Assembly (NCBI GenBank): GCA_031396305.1
Contig: JANNKM010000159.1
Coordinates: forward strand, 1 to 8,612
Reading direction: 5' to 3'
Length of the DNA stretch: 8,612 nucleotides
Source of the DNA: JAEMQF01 sp031396305
Lineage (GTDB): Bacteria > Pseudomonadota > Gammaproteobacteria > Burkholderiales > Burkholderiaceae_C
Shown: in pieces, positions 1 through 6,051 of the stretch
Layout of the letters: every line of letters begins with the position of its first letter
Position numbering within the stretch: position 1 is the stretch's first letter
Notes under the pieces: generated by a model
What the model saw: the letters and a program-made list of their open reading frames with translations, nothing else
Databases searched by the model: none
Told to the model about the DNA's origin: nothing
Program-made: the position numbers and the translations under genes

Positions 1-423
1 CGCATCTTCGCGGTCAACGTGAAGGGCGTGTGGCAGTGCTGCAAGGCGGTGCTACCGGCGATGCGCGAGCGCAAGAGCGGCAGCATCGTCAACATCGCCT
101 CGGTGGTGGCGGTGGCCGGGCAGCCGGGCTATTTGCACTACGTCGCGAGCAAGGGCGCGGTGCTGTCGATGACCAAGGGCCTGGCCAAGGAATGCGGCCC
201 GCACGGCGTGCGCGTCAACGTCATCGCCCCGGGCTTCGTGATCACCGACGCAACGAAAAATCGCCCGATGGAGTGGCAGCAGTCGTTCCTCAAGGCACGC
301 GCCATTGCGCGCGAGCAAAGACCCGAAGACCTGGTGGGCACGGCGCTGTACCTGCTGTCCGATCTCGCGGGTTTCGTTTCCGGCCAGACCATCGTCGTCG
401 ACGGCGGCCACATCATGTACTGA
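1..423 (+). CDS. SDR family oxidoreductase, C-terminal part (5' end outside window)
   Basis: This is the C-terminal 140 residues of a classical short-chain dehydrogenase/reductase, an NAD(P)(H)-dependent alcohol/ketone oxidoreductase expected in the cytoplasm. The reading frame is open from base 1, so the N-terminal Rossmann half with the TGxxxGxG motif lies upstream of the window. The visible catalytic tetrad is intact: Asn in NVKG (visible residue 6), Ser in NIAS (34), Tyr and Lys in YVASK (47 and 51). The Asn-Ser spacing of 28 and Ser-Tyr spacing of 13 match classical SDRs. The PGFV segment after the active site and the C-terminal SGQTIVVDGG motif are also typical. It ends in TGA, and the GST gene starts 18 bases later, which suggests one operon. 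Internal GTG codons such as the one at 19 are not the real start. The family is sure; the substrate is unknown. Confidence 0.95.
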   Translation, partial: RIFAVNVKGVWQCCKAVLPAMRERKSGSIVNIASVVAVAGQPGYLHYVASKGAVLSMTKGLAKECGPHGVRVNVIAPGFVITDATKNRPMEWQQSFLKARAIAREQRPEDLVGTALYLLSDLAGFVSGQTIVVDGGHIMY

Positions 424-441
424 AGTGACAAGGAGACCATC

Positions 442-1371
442 GTGAGCGAACTCATCCTGCACCACTACGCTTTCTCTCCCTTTTCCGAGAAGGTGAGAAC
501 CACGCTCGGCTTCAAGGGCCTGGCCTATCGATCAGTGGACATTCCGAGCCTGCCGCCGCGGCCGCTGCTGGCACCGCTGACCGGCGGCTACCGCCGCGCG
601 CCGGTGCTGCAAGTCGGTGCCGACATCTACTGCGACACCAACCTCATCCTGCCGGCGCTCGACCGTCTGCACCCGGTGCGCACCTCGGGCGGCACAGACC
701 TGGCAAGAGGCTTGGCAACAGGCCTGGCATTCGCCTGGGAGCGCCAGATATGGATCCCGACCATTGGTGTGCTGGTGCACTACATCGGCGAGCACATCCC
801 GCCCGAGTTCATCAAGGACCGCAAGGAAGGTTATCTCGGCATCGACATCAGCAAGGCCGCGATGGCGCCGCAGTTCGATGCGCATGTGCAGTTCGTGCGT
901 GCGCAGTACGCATGGTTGAAGGCAGCGCTGGCCGATGGCCGCCGCTTCCTGTTCGGCGCTGCGCCGAGCGTTGCCGACTTCGCCTGTTGGCAGACTACCT
1001 TACTGCTGCGCAAGAACTGCCCGCCCGACGTGGACACGCTGCTCGGCCTGCAGCCGCTTGCGGCCTGGTACGAGCGCATCGCCGCCTTCGGCCACGGCCA
1101 GCCCTCGCCGATGACGCCCGAAGAGGCCTTCGAGGTGGCCCGTGCCGCCAAGCCTGCGCCAGTGACGCACCTTGACCCGAACGGCGACCCCGGCGGCCTG
1201 CGCGCCGGCTGCCCCGTGACCGTGACGCCCGACGACAACGCGCGCGTGCCGGTCAGCGGCACGCTGGTCGCGGCCGGTGACAGCGAGATCGTTGTCCACC
1301 GCCGCGACCCGCAGGCTGGCGAGCTGCACATCCACTTCCCGCGCCTGGGCTTCGGCGTCGTCGCCGCCTGA
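442..1371 (+). CDS. Glutathione S-transferase family protein with C-terminal extension (309 aa)
   Basis: The N-terminal thioredoxin-fold GST domain (about residues 3-78) shows the active-site segment SPFSEKVR with Ser12 at the usual nucleophile/GSH-activating position. It also shows the cis-proline in RRAPVLQ (Pro54) and, in place of the usual Glu-Ser, the pair Asp65-Thr66. A helical GST C-domain follows to about residue 230. Residues about 240-309 form a Pro/Gly- and beta-rich extension ending in HIHFPRLGFGVVAA that a minimal GST of about 200-220 residues lacks. Such about 310-residue GST-like proteins are common in proteobacteria, so the extension looks like a genuine family domain, not a frameshift. 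The start is GTG at 442, preceded by AAGGAGA at 430-436. The enzyme probably conjugates, isomerises or reductively cleaves an electrophile with glutathione. Its place between an SDR and a SnoaL-like gene suggests a catabolic or detoxification cassette; the substrate is unknown. Confidence 0.88.
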   Translation: MSELILHHYAFSPFSEKVRTTLGFKGLAYRSVDIPSLPPRPLLAPLTGGYRRAPVLQVGADIYCDTNLILPALDRLHPVRTSGGTDLARGLATGLAFAWERQIWIPTIGVLVHYIGEHIPPEFIKDRKEGYLGIDISKAAMAPQFDAHVQFVRAQYAWLKAALADGRRFLFGAAPSVADFACWQTTLLLRKNCPPDVDTLLGLQPLAAWYERIAAFGHGQPSPMTPEEAFEVARAAKPAPVTHLDPNGDPGGLRAGCPVTVTPDDNARVPVSGTLVAAGDSEIVVHRRDPQAGELHIHFPRLGFGVVAA

Positions 1372-1395
1372 ACGCACATCATCGAAAGACGAACC

Positions 1396-1809
1396 ATGAG
1401 CCTCGAATCGAACAAGCAACTCTGCCGCGACTACTTCACGGCCTTCCTGAAGCGCGACGCGGCGTGGATGGACCGCCACATCGCACCCACGTTCGTGCGC
1501 CACGACCCCGGCCTGCCGTTCGAAGTGCGCGGCCCGCAAGGCGTGCTGCAACTGCACGACGCGCTGCTGCCCGCGTTCCCGGACATGGTGCTACCGCTCG
1601 AAGACTTCGTCGCCGAGGGCGAAAAGGTCTTGGTGCGGCTGCGCGTGCAGGCCACCCACACCGGCGCTTTCGGCGACATGGCCGCCACCGGCCGCAAGAT
1701 CGACATCGGCGTGCTCGACCTGTTCCAGATCCGCGACAACCGGCTGATCGAACATTGGGCGCTGCTCGACAACCTGGGCATGCTGAAGCAGCTCGGCGCA
1801 GTCACTTGA
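1396..1809 (+). CDS. SnoaL-like / ester cyclase family protein (NTF2 fold)
   Basis: This 137-residue protein has the layout of SnoaL-like polyketide-cyclase/ester-cyclase proteins, small alpha+beta-barrel (NTF2-like) folds. An N-terminal helix is followed by VRHDPG (residues 34-39), then FPDM (61-64), the strand segment VQATHTGAF (84-92), TGRKIDI (98-104) and a final IEHWALLDN (118-126). The His, Asp and Trp residues in these motifs line the cavity in the family. Length is normal. The ATG at 1396 lies 24 bases after the upstream GST stop; its ribosome binding site is weak (GAAAGAC at 1384-1390), so translation may depend on coupling. Proteins of this family include cyclases, isomerases, epoxide hydrolases and proteins without known activity. 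Here it probably works on the same substrate as the adjacent SDR and GST, which is inference from gene order only. Confidence 0.85.
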   Translation: MSLESNKQLCRDYFTAFLKRDAAWMDRHIAPTFVRHDPGLPFEVRGPQGVLQLHDALLPAFPDMVLPLEDFVAEGEKVLVRLRVQATHTGAFGDMAATGRKIDIGVLDLFQIRDNRLIEHWALLDNLGMLKQLGAVT

Positions 1810-1900
1810 CCCCCCCCGAAGCGCCTTCGGCGCCTCCCCCGGAGGGGGCGCCGCCAGCGGCCCGGCAAAGGCGGTTCCGCGACGGCCACTGGTGCCGGGG
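1810..1900. repeat. Palindromic C/G-run intergenic repeat (Comamonadaceae-type), possible terminator-like structure
   Basis: Directly after the SnoaL-like stop lies a run of C followed by two hairpin-capable units. The first is GCGCC-TTC-GGCGC (1821-1833). The second pairs GGCG with CGCC and CCCCC with GGGGG around a GGA loop (1829-1852, with a 3-base bulge). They are followed by CCAGCGGCCCGGCAAAG. From memory, very similar elements recur downstream of genes in Variovorax and Acidovorax relatives. No T tract follows, so classical intrinsic termination is not evident, but the structure could attenuate transcription or protect the 3' end of the upstream message. The remaining bases up to 1944 hold no supported gene. 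Confidence 0.6.
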
Positions 1901-1944
1901 CGATGCGTCAAGCGCCGCGCCTGCTCTCGCGGAGCAATGAACTC

Positions 1945-1950
1945 AAGGAG
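1945..1950 (+). promoter_or_regulatory. Ribosome binding site AAGGAG deciding the second GST start
   Basis: AAGGAG lies 5 bases before the ATG at 1956. The alternative in-frame GTG at 1950 would overlap this Shine-Dalgarno sequence, so the ATG at 1956 is preferred. Confidence 0.75.
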
Positions 1951-1955
1951 TGACC

Positions 1956-2567
1956 ATGCAACTGCTCGCCAACACCACGTCGCCCTACGTGCGCATCGCG
2001 CGCATCGCGATGATCGAAAAAGGCGTCGCGGTCGAGCCGACGATCGTCGACCCCTGGGCCGACGACGCGCGCCTGCGCGACGCCAACGCGGCCACGCGCG
2101 TGCCCACGCTGATCCTCGACGACGGCACGCCGCTGGCCGAAAGCCTGCTCATCGTGCAGTGGCTCGAACGCACGCGCCCGGCGCCCGACTGGCCCGACCT
2201 GCTCGGCCGCGACAGCGCTGCAGTGCTGTCGCGCGCCGGTGTCGCGCTGGGCGTGATCGACGCCGCGGTGCACACCATCATCATCCGCAAGGTGACCGCG
2301 CCGGTGCTGTTCGACGAAACCCCGGTCGGCCTGCGGCGCCGCCGCACGATGGCCGAAGGCATGGCGCGGCTCGAAGCAATGGCCGCGCGCACGCCGCTGT
2401 GGACGCAAGGGCCACCGACGCTCGACGCCATCACGGCGGTGGTCGCGACCGACTACCTGCGTTTTCGCTTCGCCGAGGCGCAGTGGCTGCCGGCGTTGCC
2501 GGTGCTGGATGCGATGTCACTCGACCTGCGCGCGCGGGATTCGGTGGCGCAGACGATGCCGCGCTGA
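1956..2567 (+). CDS. Glutathione S-transferase family protein (203 aa)
   Basis: This is a two-domain cytosolic GST of standard length. The thioredoxin-fold half carries the active-site segment SPYVRIAR (Ser9), the cis-proline in TRVPTLIL (Pro50) and the GSH gamma-glutamyl contact AESLLI (Glu62-Ser63). An all-helical C-domain follows from about residue 85, with Asp in the PPTLDAIT segment at the place of the conserved helix-capping Asp. The start is the ATG at 1956, preceded by AAGGAG at 1945-1950; an in-frame GTG at 1950 would lie on that site and is rejected. It differs from the first GST (no C-terminal extension, different active-site context), so the two are not recent duplicates. The 146-base gap with a palindromic element suggests it may be expressed partly apart from the three upstream genes. 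The substrate is unknown. Confidence 0.9.
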   Translation: MQLLANTTSPYVRIARIAMIEKGVAVEPTIVDPWADDARLRDANAATRVPTLILDDGTPLAESLLIVQWLERTRPAPDWPDLLGRDSAAVLSRAGVALGVIDAAVHTIIIRKVTAPVLFDETPVGLRRRRTMAEGMARLEAMAARTPLWTQGPPTLDAITAVVATDYLRFRFAEAQWLPALPVLDAMSLDLRARDSVAQTMPR

Positions 2568-2576
2568 GGCGGGGTG

Positions 2577-2711
2577 GACCTGGGCGTGATCGTCGACGGC
2601 CCCGGCACGAGTGGCCTGCAGGTGGCGCCGCAGCGCCACGACCGGCTCGCCGCCGTGATGCGTAATGACGCTGCGCTGTGCGTCGATCATTCGGCTCAGC
2701 TCGTCTCCGAT
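2577..2711 (-). pseudogene. Possible C-terminal remnant of a GntR/FCD-type regulator
   Basis: Between two convergent gene ends, the minus strand stays open across about 45 codons with strongly GC-biased third positions. It reads IGDELSRMIDAQRSVITHHG, then GEPVVALRRHLQATRAG. The helix pattern and final ALRRHL resemble the C-terminal end of the FCD ligand-binding domain of GntR regulators (H-x3-A-I..GD..A...M..HL), but the spacing is a few residues short. There is no start codon with a ribosome binding site, no winged-helix domain, and no stop until the frame runs antisense through the second GST gene. It is therefore at most a fragment. It could mark a deletion or recombination point between the two gene blocks. 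It could also be chance coding bias from GC-rich DNA. Confidence 0.3.
2622..2639. other. Perfect 7-bp hairpin between convergent gene ends
   Basis: GTGGCGC and GCGCCAC flank a CGCA loop, giving a perfect GC-rich stem between the second GST and the BKACE gene, whose 3' ends face each other. No T tract follows on either strand, so it is not a textbook intrinsic terminator. It is the only strong stem I found in this 146-base gap. Confidence 0.35.
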
Positions 2712-2713
2712 GT

Positions 2714-3619
2714 TCAGGACGCAGCGGCGTGGGCCGGTGACGCAGCCTTCAGCACGGCGCGCACCTCGGAGGTGGTCGCGAGAGCGCCTCCGGCGGCAGT
2801 GATCAGCCGCCGCGCGCGCTCGGTCAGGGCCTGATTGCCCAAGGCGCAGCCCATGGGCGCGTCTTCGAGGCCGACTCGAACGTGGCCGCCGCGCGCCACA
2901 GCGGCTCCGATCAGCGGCTCGATCTCGACACCCAGCCCGGCCACCATCCACGGGGCACCCGGCGCTTCCAGCGCCAGCAACTTCAGGTACACATCCAGAG
3001 CCCAGCCGGCCGGTGGAAAGCCGAACGCGATGTGGTCGGAGAACATCAGTCGGTAGATCGGCACCGGCGTGCCGGGATAAGCCTTGTGCAGCGCTGCGCC
3101 CAGGCGCATGAAACCGGGTTCGTAGATTGCGTAGGAGGGCGTGATGCCGTGCCTTTGCGCCAGCGCCAGCCCGTGGCGGATGTGGGATTCAGGGTTCGCG
3201 TAAACAAATCCTTCCTTGCCCACCTGGATGTCGGCGTAGTGCGAGATGTTGGTCGAACCGGGGTCGACGACCGCCCACTCGATCAGCCCGGCGTGCAGCA
3301 GTTTCTCCACCGCATGGAATCGTTGTGCCGGGGCGAGGGGCGCCGGGGCATCGACGCTACCGGCGAACGGGATCGTCGGATAGCAGATGACATCGGCCCG
3401 GGAGCGGATGCGCTCGATGATCGGCGCGTAGATGTCGAAGTCGTCGCGCTGGCGCCCGGTGACCGGGTCGTAGGCGTGGAAGTGGAGTATCGAGGCCCCG
3501 GCATCGACGCAGCGCATTGCGTCGTCGAAGATCTCGTCGGCGAGCACCGGAATATGCGGTTGTCGGGATCGCGACCACGGCCCGTTGAGGGCCACTTCAA
3601 GCCATACCGGTGCAGCCAT
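2714..3619 (-). CDS. Beta-keto acid cleavage enzyme family protein (BKACE, DUF849)
   Basis: This 301-residue TIM-barrel protein belongs to the BKACE family, whose founding member (Kce) uses acetyl-CoA to cleave 3-keto-5-aminohexanoate to acetoacetate and a CoA ester, with Zn2+ in the active site. Visible are LNGPW near the N-terminus, GASILHFHAYD (41-51) with Zn-ligand positions His46 and His48, and RVGLED (248-253), which matches the Kce Arg-x3-Glu-Asp motif (Glu as Zn ligand, Asp and Arg catalytic). The family motif HxHxRD is here HFHAYD: Tyr50 replaces the common Arg. Length is normal. The ATG at 3619 is preceded by AGGAGA (3625-3630). It is the last gene of the RLP/kinase/oxidoisomerase block, 97 bases after apnO. 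Substrate is unknown; a beta-keto acid related to the apionate route, such as 3-oxo-isoapionate, is a reasonable guess but unproven. Confidence 0.9.
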   Translation of the reverse strand: MAAPVWLEVALNGPWSRSRQPHIPVLADEIFDDAMRCVDAGASILHFHAYDPVTGRQRDDFDIYAPIIERIRSRADVICYPTIPFAGSVDAPAPLAPAQRFHAVEKLLHAGLIEWAVVDPGSTNISHYADIQVGKEGFVYANPESHIRHGLALAQRHGITPSYAIYEPGFMRLGAALHKAYPGTPVPIYRLMFSDHIAFGFPPAGWALDVYLKLLALEAPGAPWMVAGLGVEIEPLIGAAVARGGHVRVGLEDAPMGCALGNQALTERARRLITAAGGALATTSEVRAVLKAASPAHAAAS

Positions 3620-3632
3620 GCAAGTCTCCTAT

Positions 3633-3662
3633 TTTTCCGGGTCACTCTTTTCCGGGTCACTC
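3633..3662. repeat. Two perfect tandem 15-bp repeats in the BKACE leader
   Basis: The unit TTTTCCGGGTCACTC occurs at 3633-3647 and again at 3648-3662, head to tail without mismatch. On the transcribed strand it reads GAGTGACCCGGAAAA twice. It sits just upstream of the BKACE ribosome binding site and within the 97-base gap after apnO. It could be a regulator site, a slippage duplication or an IS-end trace; nothing else in the gap (3620-3716) is recognisable. Confidence 0.8.
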
Positions 3663-3716
3663 TGTCAGACAGGCGCGGGGCGGTCGGGGCGCATGCTGCT
3701 GCCGCGCGCCTCGCAC

Positions 3717-4553
3717 TCAACTGCCGCGCGTGATGGCGTGGATGCTCTCGGTGATCGCGTCGCGCTCGAACACCTTCTTCCAGTCCGGCGCGAAGATCTC
3801 GGTCTTTGCCCGATCCACCGCGCGGTTCGCGGCGTCCGACATGCGCACGCCCGGCAGCTGGTTGAAGAGAATCGCCAGCTCCACGTTGATGTGGCCGAGC
3901 ACGAAGTCGAATGCCGCCTGTTCGGGCACACCGCGCCGCACCGCCTCGTCGGTCGCTTCGCGAATCACGGTCAGGCAGGTGGCGGTGATGGTCTCCGAGA
4001 GCACCGGCTCCAGGATCGCCATCTGATCGACGCTGGCGCGGTGCGCGCGCAGCACCGGCGCGTACATGCGCTTCGAGACATCCTCCGCCAGCGCGTAGTG
4101 CGCTTCCGGCCCGCGCATCAAGGCACACACGATGGCCTGCTTCGCCTTCAGGCCGCCGAAGTAGTCGCGCCGGGCTTCCGGGTCCGTCTCGTCGTTGAAG
4201 ACCGAGGGGTGACAGGGGTGGGCGACGAAGATGGTGAGGTCGGGCCGATCAGGCAGTTCGCCGGCGAATGGCGCCGCGGCATCGAGCGCGATTAGGATCG
4301 CACCGTGCTTGAACTGGCCCAGCAACTGGTGCGTGACCTTGCCGATGGCACTGTCCGGGATAGCCAGGATGATCACATCGGCCTGCGGAAGCGCCTCTTC
4401 GGCGCTCTTCGCGCCGAGGCCCAACTCCTGAAGTCGCGCGCGACCGACCTCGCTGACCTCGACATGCGACATCTCGTACGGCGAACTGCGCAGATTCGCC
4501 GACACGCGATACCCCATCTTGCCGCCTGCGCCCAAAACCGCAACCTTCTTCAT
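3717..4553 (-). CDS. apnO: D-apionate oxidoisomerase (NAD(P)-binding, PGDH_C-type domain)
   Basis: ApnO converts D-apionate to 3-oxo-isoapionate by coupled isomerisation and oxidation with NAD(P)+. The protein (278 residues) begins with a Rossmann dinucleotide-binding loop, VAVLGAGGKMG (4-14, Gly8/Gly10/Gly11/Gly14). A second Rossmann segment ADVIILAIPDSAIG (58-71) follows, then FVAHPCHPSVF (109-119), an active-site-like His/Cys cluster. The helical C-domain (about 125-278) contains the phosphogluconate-dehydrogenase C-terminal-type stretch with HINVELAILFNQLPG (221-235). The ATG at 4553 is preceded by AAGGAG (4560-4565) with 6-base spacing. It lies 94 bases downstream of the DUF1537 kinase and RLP genes, the partners of ApnO in characterised D-apionate pathways. 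Without that context it would only be called an NAD(P)-dependent dehydrogenase; with it the assignment is fairly strong, though a related branched or linear acid sugar remains possible. Confidence 0.8.
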   Translation of the reverse strand: MKKVAVLGAGGKMGYRVSANLRSSPYEMSHVEVSEVGRARLQELGLGAKSAEEALPQADVIILAIPDSAIGKVTHQLLGQFKHGAILIALDAAAPFAGELPDRPDLTIFVAHPCHPSVFNDETDPEARRDYFGGLKAKQAIVCALMRGPEAHYALAEDVSKRMYAPVLRAHRASVDQMAILEPVLSETITATCLTVIREATDEAVRRGVPEQAAFDFVLGHINVELAILFNQLPGVRMSDAANRAVDRAKTEIFAPDWKKVFERDAITESIHAITRGS

Positions 4554-4578
4554 GCTTGACTCCTTGTCTAGGGATGAT

Positions 4579-4610
4579 GCCCGTTACGGAATGCGACTCC
4601 GGAAGCGGGC
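4579..4610. other. Imperfect hairpin between oiaK and apnO
   Basis: In the 94-base gap the arms GCCCGTT and AAGCGGGC-type sequence pair over 7 bp including one G-T wobble. A small internal loop and a CGGA/TCCG stem with a 7-base loop follow. There is no T tract. It could tune the apnO message relative to oiaK; it may also be incidental. Confidence 0.35.
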
Positions 4611-4647
4611 CGTGAATGGTAAGTAACCGATCTGACCTCTCGCGCTC

Positions 4648-6051
4648 TCAGGCCTTGCCGCGCCTGGCGCGATCGAAGAAATGCACGTCGCCCATCTGGC
4701 CGCCCTTGAGCGCAACCTCCATGCCGTCGAGCGCCGCCGTGCTCGAATGCATCCTGCACAGCGGTGCCCCCGGCGCCAGGCGCGCCGCGATCGTCAGCGC
4801 GTCGGGCGCCAGAACCTGCGTCACCTGGCTCGAGGTGTCGCCGCCCGACAGCAACACCCTTTGCAGCGGCACGCGGAGCAGGATGTCTTTCGCCACCTGG
4901 CCCAGCCGCAGGCCCAGGGTCCGACCGCCTTCATGCCTGGCCCGATCCCGCGTCTGGCCTTGCGCCACCAGCGCATCGATCATCTCGTCGATGCGCGGGT
5001 CCGTAGGCCCGCGTGCGGTGTGCAGGATCACGCTGCGCCCGTGCGCCAGATGATCGGCGGCGCGCGCCACGAGTTCTTCCCGCGACTGCGGCCAATGGGC
5101 GTCGTCCACCAGGTGTCGGGCGCTCACGGGCAGTTCGGCAAAGCCCGCCGCCACCGCGGCCTCGATCTGCATCGCCGTCAACCGGGAGGCGCTTCCGGAC
5201 ACTGCCAGCACCCGATCGACACCGCCAAAGGCGTCGAACCGGGCGGGGCTGCGGGTGGCCAGGCCCGCTTCGTTCCACCATTGGGTGAGTGCGTACTGGA
5301 CTCCCGAGGACCCGACGACGAACAGGCGATTGCGTCGCTGCGCCTCGCGCTCGATCAAGCGGCCGATCTGCGTCAGGTGCGCCGGTGTCGAGGCGTCGAA
5401 CAGCAGCGCTTCCGCAGGCTCGCGCAGCAGCGTCGCCATCGCGCCATCGAGAGCGTCGCGGTCCTTGTCGAGTTCGGCGAGCGTGAATTTCGCGACCGCC
5501 AGGCTCGCCTGCCGCGCCAGATGCACGCCGAGGTCGGCTTCGTCCATCGGCGTGACCGGATGCACGCTCATGATCGGGTGCCGGTCGATCCGATACACCT
5601 TGCCGTCGGTGCCCGATCGGGCGAACAGGTTGCCGAACAGGCAGTAGCGGCCCAGGGCGGGGTTGCCGGCGACGACCGGCACCATGCCGGCGGCCAGATG
5701 CTGGCGCGCGATCTCGATCACGCGCCCGATGCTGCCGATCGTCGGTGAGCTGTCGAAAGTGGAACAGACCTTGTAGTGGACGATGGGCGCCAACGCGGAC
5801 AAGGCCTGAAGCAGCGGCGGTAGCGCCACGTCCATCTCCTGCGGGCTCATGCCCCGGCTGTCGCCGGCGATGCCGATCGCATCCAGGTGACCGAACTTTT
5901 GCAGCGCCGCCGCTGTCGGGGGCTTGAGGAAGAGCGCACACTCAAGCCCGGCGAACGCGAGCACTTCGAGGGCGTCGGTCGATCCGGTGAAGTCGTCGCC
6001 GTAAAACGCCAACCTCACCGCACCGGCCTTCGAACGGTCGGGCGCGATCAC
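4648..6051 (-). CDS. oiaK: Four-carbon acid sugar kinase family protein (DUF1537), probable 3-oxo-isoapionate kinase
   Basis: DUF1537 proteins are ATP-dependent kinases of acid sugars; OiaK phosphorylates 3-oxo-isoapionate at O4. The 467-residue protein has the normal two-domain layout. The N-terminal substrate-binding domain carries FYGDDFTGSTD (16-26) and YKVCSTFDSS (93-102). The C-terminal nucleotide-binding domain carries SGSAS (285-289), SGGDTSS (402-408) and the closing KGGQMG (449-454). The start is a GTG at 6051 whose bases overlap the stop of the RLP gene (GTGA, 4-base overlap), preceded by GGAGG at 6058-6062 with 6-base spacing, so translation is probably coupled to the RLP. The family is certain. 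The substrate is inferred from the neighbouring RLP and ApnO; other DUF1537 kinases use threonate, erythronate or 3-oxo-tetronate, but those clusters usually carry an OtnC-type aldolase, absent here. Confidence 0.87.
   Translation of the reverse strand: MIAPDRSKAGAVRLAFYGDDFTGSTDALEVLAFAGLECALFLKPPTAAALQKFGHLDAIGIAGDSRGMSPQEMDVALPPLLQALSALAPIVHYKVCSTFDSSPTIGSIGRVIEIARQHLAAGMVPVVAGNPALGRYCLFGNLFARSGTDGKVYRIDRHPIMSVHPVTPMDEADLGVHLARQASLAVAKFTLAELDKDRDALDGAMATLLREPAEALLFDASTPAHLTQIGRLIEREAQRRNRLFVVGSSGVQYALTQWWNEAGLATRSPARFDAFGGVDRVLAVSGSASRLTAMQIEAAVAAGFAELPVSARHLVDDAHWPQSREELVARAADHLAHGRSVILHTARGPTDPRIDEMIDALVAQGQTRDRARHEGGRTLGLRLGQVAKDILLRVPLQRVLLSGGDTSSQVTQVLAPDALTIAARLAPGAPLCRMHSSTAALDGMEVALKGGQMGDVHFFDRARRGKA

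Noticed and set aside
2882..3733. Plus-strand open frame of 283 codons opposite BKACE
   Set aside because: Shadow of the BKACE reading frame; no recognisable domain and no ribosome binding site.
4681..5748. Plus-strand open frame of 355 codons opposite the DUF1537 kinase
   Set aside because: Shadow frame of a protein with all family motifs in place.
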